Source: Rhypophila decipiens
Taxonomy: Eukaryota; Ascomycota; Sordariomycetes; Sordariales; Naviculisporaceae
Reading direction: 5' to 3'
DNA length: 64,000 nucleotides
Assembly (NCBI GenBank): GCA_033297075.1
Contig: MU858120.1
Coordinates: 112,849-176,848 of the forward strand
The translations under genes were made by a program, and so were the position numbers. The stretch's first letter is position 1, and each line of letters begins with the position of its first letter. Under the pieces are notes generated by a model. The model searched no databases, was not told the DNA's origin, and worked only from the letters and a program-made list of their open reading frames with translations. Of this stretch, positions 1 through 10,834 are shown one piece after another.

Positions 1-1
1 G

Positions 2-1051
2 GCCGAGACCGAGCGAGACAACCACCAGAAGGCACACCCGGACTACAAGTTCACGCCATCCAAACCGGCTGCCAAGCCAACCAGTGCCAAATCACCAAAC
101 AGCCAGTCCCATTTCAACCACAGCGACGGGTCTGACCTCGATGATCTCGACTGGGGTAACGGAGCGAACGGAAACATACACCGAGGAGGCTCGTATATGA
201 ATCACCAGCTCCGACCCGACATGAGGACACCCGAGGCGGACGACTACTATGGCGGCAATAGCCTATACCCTCCACCGGGATATTCCCACTATAACGACAT
301 GCGCGGCTTGGGCATGGGAGGTGGCCGATCCAGTTACGACTTTCCCAATAAGTTGGCGTCATCGTATGATCCCCGTGATTCACTTCCCCCTGTTGGGCAA
401 TATTATGAAAACACCGCCAGCCGACTTTCCAACCATTCCCGCCAACTACCCGCTGGTATGGTCGAGGACGTCTTGATGAGCAACAAGGGTCTTGGGTCCC
501 CCAGCCAAGTGTTCCATCAGCCACATCACCTTTATCCTTCTCAGTATCATGACCAGCCGGGACCCCATCATTCACAGTCCCAGCCTCATCGTGGAGGTGG
601 CGGCGGTGGCGGTTTCGAGCCGAGGATCGATCCCTCGCTCATGTTCGACGGCTCGGCAGGGGGCGGCATGAATAGCATGTTGCTCGAGTCTGGGCTGTCG
701 CATCAGCATCAACACCAACAACATCAGCATTCGCAACACCAACCTTCCCACCAGCACCAGTCATCGCAACATCAGCAGCAACAGACCTGGCAAGGAGCCG
801 GCGGTGTAGACTCTGAAGTCGGTGTCGTCGGCGGAGGAGCCAGCGGTGCAGGAGGCGCCAGTAATGCATACTCGAACGCATTCTCTCTGGGCTTAGACGA
901 AACGTTGAGCATGGACCAGACCTCCATAGAACAACAAGCCCAGCTTTTGAGAGGTCATCCGGATGACTGGCAACGTCATGATGCGGATGCAGATCAGTTC
1001 GATATGAGCTGGCTGGATCCAAGCCCTAAAAACACGAAGGGAGATAACTGA
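2..1051 (+). CDS. HMG-box-type DNA-binding protein, C-terminal part (5' end outside window)
   Basis: The reading frame is open from base 2 to the TGA at 1049-1051, so the gene begins upstream of the window. The first residues (AETERDNHQKAHPDYKFTP) resemble the last helix and basic tail of a SOX/Ste11-type HMG box, where HPDYK(Y/F)xP is typical. Such proteins bend DNA and act as transcription regulators in the nucleus. The rest is low complexity: an acidic DLDDLDW patch, Gly/Tyr/Pro-rich stretches, a Gly run near 595-615 and a long His/Gln tract at about 700-785, ending in an acidic tail. ATG 197 is internal to the frame and is unlikely to be the true start. Only the end of the putative HMG box is visible, so which HMG regulator this is cannot be decided here. 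Confidence 0.6.
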   Translation, partial: AETERDNHQKAHPDYKFTPSKPAAKPTSAKSPNSQSHFNHSDGSDLDDLDWGNGANGNIHRGGSYMNHQLRPDMRTPEADDYYGGNSLYPPPGYSHYNDMRGLGMGGGRSSYDFPNKLASSYDPRDSLPPVGQYYENTASRLSNHSRQLPAGMVEDVLMSNKGLGSPSQVFHQPHHLYPSQYHDQPGPHHSQSQPHRGGGGGGGFEPRIDPSLMFDGSAGGGMNSMLLESGLSHQHQHQQHQHSQHQPSHQHQSSQHQQQQTWQGAGGVDSEVGVVGGGASGAGGASNAYSNAFSLGLDETLSMDQTSIEQQAQLLRGHPDDWQRHDADADQFDMSWLDPSPKNTKGDN

Positions 1052-2105
1052 GATGCTCCTTGAAGAATGAGGTCAGATGTATTTTGACACTATGAGAGAA
1101 ATAGTGTGCGAGGGTGAGGGGTTGTGGGAAACTTTTAAATGACGATTCGAGTTGGGTATGATCACACATTGGATCGGAGCTGAAAGGGAAGGTGAAAGTG
1201 AGAGTTGGACATTTTACCCACACACCGAGGTGGTGTTGACTGCTATTGGGGCAGGTGTTACCCTCTTTCCCTTCCCGTCTTTTTTCTTTTATGCACACTT
1301 GTACAAATATTCGATAGACTCTGCCTGCTGTATTCTTGATGGGCTGCTTCTCCTTTCTCATGTATTTGTTGTAATTCTTTTCTTTCCTCACTTTTGGGAT
1401 TAGGTCGGGGCGGTCAAAGATCCTTCTGGCCTCGCGGCCGATTGTTCATACGCATCATCATCATCTGGATCGGTTCACTCCAGAGGGGGACAGGGCGGCG
1501 TATTTGCACATTCCTCTTTCGTACACACATCAACCATACTGTATTGTATTCTCTTGGGAAATTGAAAGTTTGAAGAGGTCATTGGACGCGATGTCTAGCT
1601 TGACCGCCATTAACCGCCGTCAAAGAATCTCGTCGTCTCGTGTAAATCGTGTGAATTGGTCGAGGTGGTGCCTGAGGGACGATTATCCCGGGCTAGCATG
1701 CTCTTTCGCCCCGATATCTCGGTTCTTTGTCCAAGAAATGTTGTTAAAAGGGCCTCCAGAGAACAAGAATGCTTTGTCGACTCAAAACTGTCTCTTTTGT
1801 TGAAATGAAATTGATGAAAGATGAGAAGCCATCCGTGCCTGTCTTGGTTCTCGGGAGGCTTGTCTAGCATGGCGGGACGGGGAAGGGGTGCGGCACTATG
1901 CACTTAAACAGATTTCGAATGTCACGTTCTTGGCAACGGTTATGCAACTAATGCAACCTCCTCTCATCATCAAGCTTCAAGCTCCATCAACGAGACACTG
2001 AATTACGCGACCAAAGCTTCAACATCCACGGTCGCATCGCATCGTCAGCAGTTCATCTTGCACCAAAAGAAGCTACTGATATTACCTATTCAAGACTCCC
2101 CGACA
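1052..2105. other. Intergenic, no gene seen
   Basis: This stretch separates the HMG-type gene from EMC5. It holds T-rich sequence compatible with a 3' UTR followed by the EMC5 promoter. The open frames inside it lack any recognisable domain and have unusual composition, so I treat them as chance. Confidence 0.6.
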
Positions 2106-2606
2106 ATGACGGGGATATCGAAAGCCCTCACTGCATTTGGCAGTCTGTTGCTGGCTCATGCGTAAGAAAGCCGTCCTCCATCTTCCTATCCACGACAGCT
2201 GTACTAATACGTTGGGAATCACAACAGCTGCTATTCAGCCCACGAGCACTCAGCCTTGCAAACCCTCAAAGCGGCGACCTTATCACTGACATCAACGGCA
2301 TCCCAAACCACCGCGACCACGCTGCCAGCCGACATCGCCATCGAGACCGTCATCGCGACACTGGTTGTTCTACTGGGGCTGGTCCTTAGCACACAACCAT
2401 TGCGACCTATACAATGGCGTGTCTGGGCGGGCAAGATTGAACGGCAGGGAGAGGAGGGGTTTGTTGATAACAACGGCGAGGTGATCAAGGAGTACATTGG
2501 GAACCCGTTCCAGATCTTCGAGAACAGGCCTGGATTTGTGGATATTAGGAAGCAACGGATGGAGTTTGCGGAATGGGTCAAGAGTAGCGCGGGTGCTGAA
2601 CAATGA
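2106..2606 (+). CDS. EMC5: ER membrane protein complex subunit 5 (EMC5/MMgT family)
   Basis: The proposed CDS is join(2106..2161, 2228..2606), 144 aa. A 66-nt intron (GTAAGA donor, TACTAATAC branch site, AACAG acceptor) joins a short first exon ending LLLAHA to CYSAHEHSALQ. That join recreates the conserved hydrophobic first helix and the loop of the family. A second hydrophobic segment (IETVIATLVVLLGLVL) is followed by the family hallmark PLRPIQWRVWAGKIER, then a cytosolic tail with RPGFVDIRKQRMEFAEWVK. EMC5 is part of the ER membrane insertase for tail-anchored and multipass proteins; the animal homologue was first described as a magnesium transporter (MMgT). Length is normal. The next gene downstream is on the same strand but unrelated. 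Confidence 0.88.
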
Positions 2607-3143
2607 AGGAGTCCGCCGCGATGTATTAGAAACAGTGTAATGGAGGCCTGGCCAATTCTGGAATATGTCGATTTGACCGCTGGTCTGGATGGAAGCAACC
2701 TCAATCAATGTGGTCCATTCTTTGCTGTTTGTTGGTGGAGGCCGTGAGAATATCTTGCCCGGGTATATCGCGGGATTGCGAACCGTGTGAGCACAATCTT
2801 GCTCCTGCCGGAGTGGCTTTTAGGTTCGGCCGAATACCAAATTCCTGGGCAGGTACGAATGGCATCACATCCATATTTGATGAGCCTGCCACTGCCAGTT
2901 CCACTTGGACGCCAGTCACCGAACACCATTGATCATCCCAACGCTGACCACTGCCAATCACTGTGCGCATCGTGTACATCGCTGCCCTCACCTCAGAGAT
3001 CAACCAACATGTTACGACATCTGCCTTGGCTTCAACGGATTTTTACAGTTGTGCTCAGGCTCATAGGGTTCTAATCAGCAGCTCTTTTGTTCATCCATTA
3101 CAGTGAATTCTTAATTAACCACTTGGGAGTCCGGTCAGCAGAC
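2607..3143. other. Intergenic, no gene seen
   Basis: This is EMC5 3' sequence followed by the upstream region of the MSH5 relic. Frames on both strands (for example near 2700-3000) show no domain and mirror each other as chance frames. Confidence 0.55.
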
Positions 3144-6100
3144 ATGGACCATCCTCGCCATGACGCCCGCAGCCGCAGCGTCGCCAGCGGCAGGCGCACC
3201 GCATATTCCACCACATACTCTACGGCGCATTCCACCACTTCACATCTTCTGTCACCAACAAGCACGCGATCGGACTATCCCGAAGATTCCTCAGACACCC
3301 CTTCAGTCTCGACAGCGTACCTTAGCCGATCAAACTTGCGCAATCTCGATTCCGTGAGTCGGCCGTCTTCGTCCAGCCCGGAAGCTTCGACTCAATTTCG
3401 GTCCAGAACAGCCCGATCCTCCTCACCATATTTCGGAAACCGTCCAAACAGCACCATACCATCGCTGCCTCGCAGCAGCCCCCTAGATCACTACAGGACG
3501 GGTGGCCTATCTGCTCGAATACCATCTCGGGTGCTCAATAAAACTCCAGACATTTTGGACTACAGGTCTTCCCCACCGTTTCTCATTCAGGACCACCCGC
3601 CAGTTACTCAAGTCCCACCGACTGGATCACCAGTTTCCCGTGATGGTGATGAATGGTCTGGGGACACGAGGCTTCCGGCCCATACCTCACCTTCTCTTCC
3701 TCGCCCGCAGCTCCCGCCCTCTTCACAAAGGGTACCAAGAAGCTCAGTACTTCGAGGCAGAGGCAGTGGCCGGGGCTCTATGCGAACAAACACAAGACAT
3801 CTGAGCACTCATACCCAATCAACCAGGCCAATAAGCACCTCGTGGAGCTCGTCCAGAGCCAGAAGTTTGACTAGTCAGTATCCACGCTCACCCGATTCCT
3901 CAAGTTCAGGCGTCTTCGGCACTAGAAATCTCAGCCCACGATATCAGAAATCCAGATCAACTCCCGATCACTTGGGGTCGAAAAGTCACAATACTCAGGC
4001 CCCTAGCCCTGCCAGCTCTACTGTTCGGACGCGGCTCGAGGTGCTTGAAGAGAACAAATCCGATGTCCTGAATGAAGTGATCATGGCCCTCGACATGAGG
4101 AAGGACGGCCGTATCGGTTGCGCCTATTATGTTGCGATGGAAGAAACCTTATTCATCGAAGAAGACACACCGTTGGGTGGGCTTGAAGTTGCGAGTACCC
4201 TCATCATGCGTGTTCAGCCCACGACCATAATGATACCGAACCGGGCACCGCAGGATCTCGTCCTCCTGCTCGAGAAAGATGCCGAAGGACTCAATGACCA
4301 AGGCGGCTCCTACATTCTCCGCCACCTAACTGCGGCGGAGTTTGACTATGATGGAGCAAAAGAGTCTCTTGTGAGGGTCGACCTGGGGTACGATGTGCCC
4401 GATCCGATCAAGATCACCACAGAAGACCCCGGGGACGACATGGTTGACTGCTTGGGGTCATCTCTTCATAACAAGCTGATGCGCCTCGGTGAGACCATCA
4501 ACCTGAGCAGTTATGCGTCAATTGGGTGCGCCGGTGCTGTTTTGAGCGACCTGGATCGGCGAAGAGCGGTTCAGGACTCTGACTTTTATGCGGAGCCGGG
4601 CACATCTTTTCAGATCAAGGAGCTGGCTATGAACACACCCATGAGCATCCTCCAGATCAGTGCCGATGCTTTGGTATCACTACAGATTGTCAGATCCGAG
4701 CTTCGCCCAGACTACCAGGTCTCCAACCCGTCCGAATCCAAAACGAAGCACGTGCTGTCGCTTGCGGACTACTTCAGGCTCTTGCTTGTACGGCAGAGGG
4801 AAAGGCAGGACTTCGACAGATGATGTTTTTGCCCACCACTGACATTGCGCTCATTCACGAGCGACAGAACAATCAAGCTGATCTTACATCCCGGAAACAA
4901 GGACATGATGGGCAACATCCAAATGCTTCTTCGAAAGATTGGGAACATCAAGACACCGCTGACACATATCCGAAAGATTGTGGACCGTATCCGTGGCCAG
5001 TTGTCTATAAGGATAGAGAACTACAAGAAGGTGTTGCAGTTCTCAATGATCTGCACACAGCTCAAAGAGGCTTTTTTGCCGCTATCCCATGGCTCGGGGC
5101 CAGAGGTCTTTTCGCGGGTAAGTTCCAGCCACTGGACTCTTGTTTATAACCTGGCAACTAATTCCACTAGATCTACAACACAGTTGATTCGGACAGACTC
5201 CTCGCGGTAGGGGAGAGAATCTTACAGACCTTTGATTTCCAGCTATCGAAAGAGAACGGTCGCACGGAAATATTGCCTGGTGCTAGCGAGGAGCTGGACA
5301 GGTACAAAGAAAGATATACGTCAATCTACGATACTCTGCCACGCGTGAGAGAAGCCATCGTCAGCAATGCGCCCGGCTGGGCGTCGAGGCATATTCGAGA
5401 CTGCATCATGTTCCCAGGGCAGGGGTTTCTTATTGAGGTCACCCTCGACGAAAAGACTGGCGAGGGCGTTTACCGGGGCGAAAAATGCATGGGCGGCCCA
5501 TGGGAGATGATATTTGTCAAGGACGATGCGGTATACTACAAAAATCAGCTGATGAGACAACTGGACGATGAGTGGGGGGATCCTGCGGCTGATGTGGCCG
5601 GTAAGTCAAGCACAGTATAGTATTTCAGCATGGCCTGGACCTCGACTGACAACATCAAGACGAGGAGCTCCATGTAGTCAGTGAGCTGTCGCGGACGATC
5701 AATCTGAAGAGGCAACAATAAACCAGGCATCAAAGCTCTTCGGCGAGTTGGACAGCCTGTTTGCGCTGGCACTTGCTGCTGAAAAGTATGGCTGGGTCAA
5801 GCCTTAGATGACAGCTTTGAATATCATTGACATCAAAGATGGACGACATCCACTCCAAGAGTTGCTGGTACCGTCATTTATACCAAACGACTGTGTGATG
5901 GCAGGGGGACCTGGCGAACCAGACGGTATCCGTGGGGCTGACGTCTCGGCTAGCAAGGAGGAAGCCAAGGGACCTTCATTCTTGGTCCTGACCGGCCCCA
6001 ACAACTCTGGAAAGAGCATATACATGAAACAGATTGCTCTGATTGTGTACCTTGCCCACATCGGGAGCTATGTGCCTGCTTCGCGGGCTACGATAGGGAT

Positions 6101-6863
6101 CACTGATCGCATACTGACGAGAATTGCCACTCGGGAGACGATGATGGCAGACGAAAGTGCATTCTGCATCGATCTGAAGCAAGCTGCCTTCACGGTCAAC
6201 TTTGCGACCAGGCGGAGTCTCATTCTTACAGATGAGTTCGGCAAAAGGACCACCTGGCATGCCGGAGCTGGTATTCTAGCAGGTTACGTGGCTTATTTCT
6301 TTGGGCTCGGGGAGTACCGGCCAAAGATGCTCATCGGGACGCATTTTCACGAACTGCACGACTATGGGGTCCTCCCGCCCGGGAATGGGCTGGAATATGC
6401 CCACCTGGACGTACGGTTGGATCCCGAAGCCGAAGAGCTGGATGATCAAATCACGTACCTGTACAAGCTGGTTCCAGGCCCCGGGGGAGAAAGCTTGGGG
6501 ATACTGTGTGCTGAGCTGATGGGTGTGGAGGGAGAAGTGCTGGAACGGGCTGAGTACTTTTTGAAGCTGCTCAAGTCAAACTTTGATATAGTGGAGGTGC
6601 TGAGGAAGCGTGGCGAGGATGAGGTGGAGGAGCAAGAGAAACTGCGCAAGGCAGAGAACGTGTATCAGCGATTCATGACGATGTCGGTACCTGGACCTGG
6701 TGCGCCCGCTGAAGAATTGGAAAGGGTTGGCGAGATGCTGAGGCAGTGTCTTGATTTCGAGAAGGAGGCACAAGTAGCCGAGGAGGTAGGAGTGGCCGAA
6801 GAAGAACTTGAGAGAGAGGAAGTGAGGGAAGAGGTCGACGATGTAGGTATGGAAGACTGGTAG
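3144..6863 (+). pseudogene. MSH5: Decayed MSH5 (meiotic MutS homologue)
   Basis: Similarity to MSH5 runs along the whole locus: MALDMRKDGRIGCAYYVA (from 4083), the core ending SLADYFRLL, the lever region, Walker A GPNNSGKS (about 5995-6020), Walker B LILTDEFGK and GTHFHEL. Introns fit at 5118..5170 and 5601..5659. In active fungi MSH5 pairs with MSH4 to stabilise meiotic recombination intermediates and promote crossovers. This copy is broken. The frame shifts near 4785-4790, shifts back near 4865-4869 and shifts again near 5700-5706, and TAG at 5805-5807 falls inside a conserved segment (KYGWVKP-stop-MTALNIID). The motif DEFGKGT reads DEFGKRT and the following residues are altered. The shift points are not in homopolymers. 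A Ser/Pro-rich N-terminal extension of about 290 residues precedes the MutS core. Start 3144 was chosen because it opens that extension; 3087 is an alternative. Annotation pipelines may split it into several models (3144-4823, 5808-6863). Confidence 0.85.
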
Positions 6864-7329
6864 AAATTTAAGCACATGTCTTACGATGCTTGGACTTTGA
6901 TCACGTCATATACCCGAGCATGGAGGCATAAAATAGTAAAGAAAGACTCGCTCAGAAAGAGCTGGTATCATTAATCCCACCCGTTGCCCGCCCGTCCCAA
7001 AAAAGCTACAAAATGCAATAAAACCCTAACCTTCATCGTCGACAAGATCGAGAAGGCGCGACATGAGCTTGCTGATCGAAACTCTGCTGTCCATTCCAGG
7101 CGCAGAACCGTCGGCAAGTACGTATTCATCAATGAACCCCCTTCTTTTCGTGTCCCGTTCTCCCAAATGCCAAAAATGCCAGGCGTACAACCACAGACCG
7201 AAAGTCAAATCATCTTCAGAACGCCGGAACACTTTGGTCCGTATCTGGTGGTTTGGCCGCTTAAATCCGAATCCATCCCTGCCTTGACCATTTGGTTTGC
7301 CAACCACTGCCATAATCATGGATGTCCAT
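6864..7329. other. Convergent intergenic, nothing seen
   Basis: This is the shared 3' region between the MSH5 relic (plus) and the CFEM gene (minus). I see no gene-like signal in it. Confidence 0.55.
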
Positions 7330-8124
7330 TCATAAAAATAAGATGGCTGCTGCCAGCGGAAGTACAGCCGACGCGATAAATCCCGCCACCTGGCCCTTTG
7401 AAGCGCCCGATCTGTTGGGACCGCCAATGTCAAACGGGCTGCCGTCCCCTTGGTTGCTGGTTCCCTCGGAGTTGGCGGGTGGCGTGGTTGGCGCTGGAGG
7501 TGTGTTTGGTGCGACTGCGGCAGTGTTGGGAGGTCCTCGATCATTGGTCTGCGCGGCCTCACTGCTGGTTGACGGCGAGGCGGCCTCGGTAGGCGACTCA
7601 GATTCAGTCGATGTCGTGGCCTTTCCTTTGGGTGGAGGAGGAGTCGTCTCCTTTCCTGGCTTTTCGTCGTCGTCGTCGTCGTCATCGCTGACAATAGGAG
7701 TGGGCTTCTCGGTCTCCTTTGCCGGGGGCGCATCATCCGTGATTGTCGGCTTGTCTGTGGCCTGGGGCGGCTGGAACTTATTGGTGTACAGCTTGTTGGC
7801 GTATTCTTCGGCACGCTCGAGGATCTTGTCATCGAGTGGACGCCTGGCGACCTTGCACCCTTTTTCCATGATGCCGATGAAACTATCATCGGCATCGCGT
7901 AGGTCGTCGGGGCATTGGCTGGCCATGCAGTCCAAGACTGCTGAGAGGAATTTGTCTTCGGTTTGGCAGACGCACTTGGGCCGCAGCTTGGGACAGACGT
8001 CTGTTTTGCCCATGCATTTCTTGACGCATCTTGGGAAGTCGAACGTCGCGCTGGCGTGGTCTGCGAAGATGAAGAGGACGACCGCGAGGCCGATCAGGGC
8101 CAGGCGAGTGAGGAGGGGAGCCAT
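7330..8124 (-). CDS. CFEM-domain GPI-anchored cell-surface protein
   Basis: This is a single-exon gene of 264 aa. An N-terminal signal peptide (about residues 1-26, APLLTRLALIGLAVVLFIF) precedes a CFEM domain with the expected eight cysteines between FDFPRC and MEKGC. A long Thr/Pro/Ser-rich, presumably O-glycosylated stalk follows, including an acidic run of seven Asp. The C-terminus is hydrophobic (VAGFIASAVLPLAAAILFL) after small residues, as expected for a GPI signal. CFEM proteins sit at the fungal cell wall or membrane; some bind haem, others act in adhesion or host contact. The Asp that binds haem iron in CFEM proteins such as Csa2 (two residues before the CxC) is not present here: the segment reads CPKLRPKCVC. 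Haem binding is therefore doubtful. Confidence 0.85.
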   Translation of the reverse strand: MAPLLTRLALIGLAVVLFIFADHASATFDFPRCVKKCMGKTDVCPKLRPKCVCQTEDKFLSAVLDCMASQCPDDLRDADDSFIGIMEKGCKVARRPLDDKILERAEEYANKLYTNKFQPPQATDKPTITDDAPPAKETEKPTPIVSDDDDDDDEKPGKETTPPPPKGKATTSTESESPTEAASPSTSSEAAQTNDRGPPNTAAVAPNTPPAPTTPPANSEGTSNQGDGSPFDIGGPNRSGASKGQVAGFIASAVLPLAAAILFL

Positions 8125-9407
8125 TTTTATGTGTCGTTTGAGGGAGTGTGAATGAGAGAGCTTGTTGGTTAAATGGTGGTGAAGTTATGAATGAATGTGC
8201 GGGGATTCGCGAGGAATCTCAACGAATGGCTTTAGAGAACGGAAAGTGAGAAGTTCAGACGACACATGGAAAAGGCATCTCTCCTCGATCGGTCGACAAT
8301 CGGGTCAGCACGCCGCACAGAGTGAGTGACGGGTGAGAGTGGACAAAAGACACGACTGAACGGAGGTGAAGGAACAAGAGGAGGACGAGGGTGGCATAAG
8401 CATATGAGGGAGCTTGGGAGGGATAAAGTGCGATTGGCGGTTGGTGGTTGGTGGACGGCGGCCTTTCTCCGGGGGTGTTGGCCAGAGAGGAAGCCAGGTT
8501 CAAGGCATGACAAACATGACGGGAATCATGGATTACTGTGAAGATTCTGGATGAGATCGTCCAATTGATCGCCAGCACCACAGCCAGGTCTGGGGGGGCA
8601 CGTGGGGGGCTGAAGAATGGCCATCACCAAGGAGCAGCAGCATACCAAAAGGGGTTCTCGGCCTTGGAGTCCCTCGGACTCTCTCCAGGCTCCCTTCAAC
8701 CCTTGTTGCACAAGCCAGGCAAACGGTGGCTGTGGAGTGAGGGTGATGCCGGCAACATTCTGAAACAAGATGGAGCAGGGGGTTCAGCCTGTTGAGCCTC
8801 TCTGTGCATTGCTCCTTAATCTTTCCTAGCAAGTGGTAGCCAATCATCATGGCCGATCCTCATCTTGTCGATTGTCCGACCAGCCACACCTAGCTGCACA
8901 CAGACCAAGGGCCCAGCAGTTCGTCTCTCAGGGTGATCAGTGACAAGAGGGAAGACATGCCACTTGGCATCGGCCATCGCAATTGAGTTTTTGCTGACCT
9001 CGACGATGAGGACTGAGATGAAGTGATAGCTTTACTCTGTATCCGTAACGCGACTTGGTAATGTACGCGTTCGCCATGCCGGACCCACTCACGCCACTCA
9101 AATGACGCGTTGAGTTTGAAACTTGAAAAGGCCGTCGAACTGAATTCCATCAAGAGGTTGCGAACTCGCGCTAAAAGTGAAACCTCAAACGGCAGGGGTC
9201 TTGAATATTCAGCGAACCTCAATCCCTGTGGGGCCTGCGGAGAAACGAAAAGGCGGGGCATTCCCTATCGATAACCACGATAAGCCCCAAAATTATTTCC
9301 TGAAGGTGATCAATTCGATCGCGGGCCAAATTTCAAGACAAGGAAAAGCCCAAACTATTCTCTCCGTCCTGATTGCACATTCCAAAACCTCCCCCAGAGC
9401 AAAGAAA
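8125..9407. other. Divergent promoter region, CFEM gene and ACL4
   Basis: About 1.3 kb lies between two genes transcribed away from each other. It should hold both promoters and 5' UTRs. The frame open upstream of the ACL4 start (from 9177) is in phase with it, but the conserved protein begins at 9408. No separate gene is supported. Confidence 0.55.
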
Positions 9408-10559
9408 ATGGCGCCGACAAGACCCAAACAAAAAAAGTCCAAAAACCGCGACCGGGCCGCCAAAACTATCAACGTCAGAAAGATTCTAGACAGCGCAACC
9501 GAGTCTCTCGCACAGGGCGCCGTCCATGATGCACTTACATTAGCAAAAGACGCCTACAAGCACATTACTGAAGAAGGGAGACAGGCCGGCGCAGTCCTCT
9601 CCCTACTTGGCCAAATATACGTCGAGCTCGGTGAGGTCGAGAAGGCCCGCAATTACTTCCTCAAGGCGGTCAGCGTCGACGAAGATGGTACCCTACCCGA
9701 AGATCTCGGCGGCGGACCGGAAAAGTTCCTCTGGCTGGCACAGCTAAGCGAAGAAGGCGGGCAGGACAGCATATCGTGGTTCGAGAGGGGAGCCTCTGTC
9801 TTGAGGTCACAGATCCAGTCTCTGAAGGAAACGATCGACTCGAGACCGCAATCGCGCGGGGAGGTAGAGGCTGCCATCTTTGAGAAGAATAAAAAACTGG
9901 CCGAGACACTCTGTGCTGAGGCAGAGGTCTACATGACGGATTTGAGTTGGGAGGAGGACGCTGAGCAGCAGTGTGAACGGTTGACCGCCGAGGCTGTGAT
10001 GCTCGCTGACGACGTGGCTGAGACGTGGCAGACCCTCGCCAACGTGCGTATCTCGCAGACGCGGACCGAGGAAGCCAAGGAGGCGCTGAAAAGGAGCATG
10101 GGCATATGGTCTGATCTACCACCCGAGGATCCTCGTGTCCCACCTTACCCGACCCGGGTCGGTCTTGTCCGGCTGTTGATCGAGGTTGGCATGGAGGAGG
10201 AGGCCATCGCCGTGAATGAACGATTGATCAGCGAGGATGACGAAAGTGTCGAGGTTTGGTACCTGGGCGGCTACGGTCGGTATACCATGGGCGAAAAACT
10301 GAAACAGAGAGAGGGGGCCACCAAGGACGATGACAGCTGGCAGGCATTCTGGCGCTCGTCCAGGAAATGGCTCACCAGATGTCTCAAGATCTTCGACGCC
10401 GAGGAATACGAAGATGAGAAGTTACGAGAGCATGCGCAGGAGTTGCTCGAGTCTATCAAAGCTGAGCTTGGTGAAGCCCCCGACGATGACGACGACGAGG
10501 ACGAGGTCTGGGAAGACACTGATGGGGAGGATGCTGACAGTGATGTAGAGATGGAGTAG
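9408..10559 (+). CDS. ACL4: Assembly chaperone of ribosomal protein L4 (ACL4-like TPR protein)
   Basis: This is a single-exon gene of 383 aa. It opens with a basic stretch (MAPTRPKQKKSKNRDRAAK), then tetratricopeptide-type helical repeats; clear ones include ALTLAKDAYKHI, GQIYVELGEVEKARNYF and AVMLADDVAETWQTLANV. It ends in an acidic tail (DDDDDEDEVWEDTDGED). In yeast, Acl4 binds newly made Rpl4 and escorts it to the nucleus for 60S assembly; the acidic tail fits handling of a basic ribosomal protein. I chose ATG 9408 because it precedes the conserved basic N-terminus. The upstream in-frame sequence from 9177 is not family-like. Length matches fungal homologues. Confidence 0.83.
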   Translation: MAPTRPKQKKSKNRDRAAKTINVRKILDSATESLAQGAVHDALTLAKDAYKHITEEGRQAGAVLSLLGQIYVELGEVEKARNYFLKAVSVDEDGTLPEDLGGGPEKFLWLAQLSEEGGQDSISWFERGASVLRSQIQSLKETIDSRPQSRGEVEAAIFEKNKKLAETLCAEAEVYMTDLSWEEDAEQQCERLTAEAVMLADDVAETWQTLANVRISQTRTEEAKEALKRSMGIWSDLPPEDPRVPPYPTRVGLVRLLIEVGMEEEAIAVNERLISEDDESVEVWYLGGYGRYTMGEKLKQREGATKDDDSWQAFWRSSRKWLTRCLKIFDAEEYEDEKLREHAQELLESIKAELGEAPDDDDDEDEVWEDTDGEDADSDVEME

Positions 10560-10834
10560 TCTCTCAACTTTGTTTCTTCTCTTTCTTCCATGCCCTTTTT
10601 CTGCTCGAGTTCCAGCTGTATCGCTGGAAAGAGGGCGTTTCATGACTGATCAAAAGCTTGCCACGGAGTCTGGGGTTGGGAAAAATGACTGGGTTCTATA
10701 GAGCGAGGATAATGCATTTGGGTGCATCTTACGGTGATACCACTCATACCTGCAGGAGTTTGGTATTATATAAGGGACCACATATAGTGTTTGAAATGTA
10801 TGGATGTCCCTGAGAGCTTGTGCTTTTGTGATAA

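Noticed and set aside
114..575. Minus-strand open frame opposite the HMG-type gene
   Set aside because: It lies antisense to a clearly coding Gln/His-rich frame and has no domain; it is a shadow.
4785..5807. Explaining the MSH5 frame changes by extra introns
   Set aside because: Conserved protein sequence continues within a few codons on both sides of each shift, leaving no room for an intron.
7322..8155. 277-codon plus-strand frame over the CFEM gene
   Set aside because: Antisense to a frame with signal peptide, eight CFEM cysteines and GPI signal; its composition is the complement of a Thr/Pro stalk.
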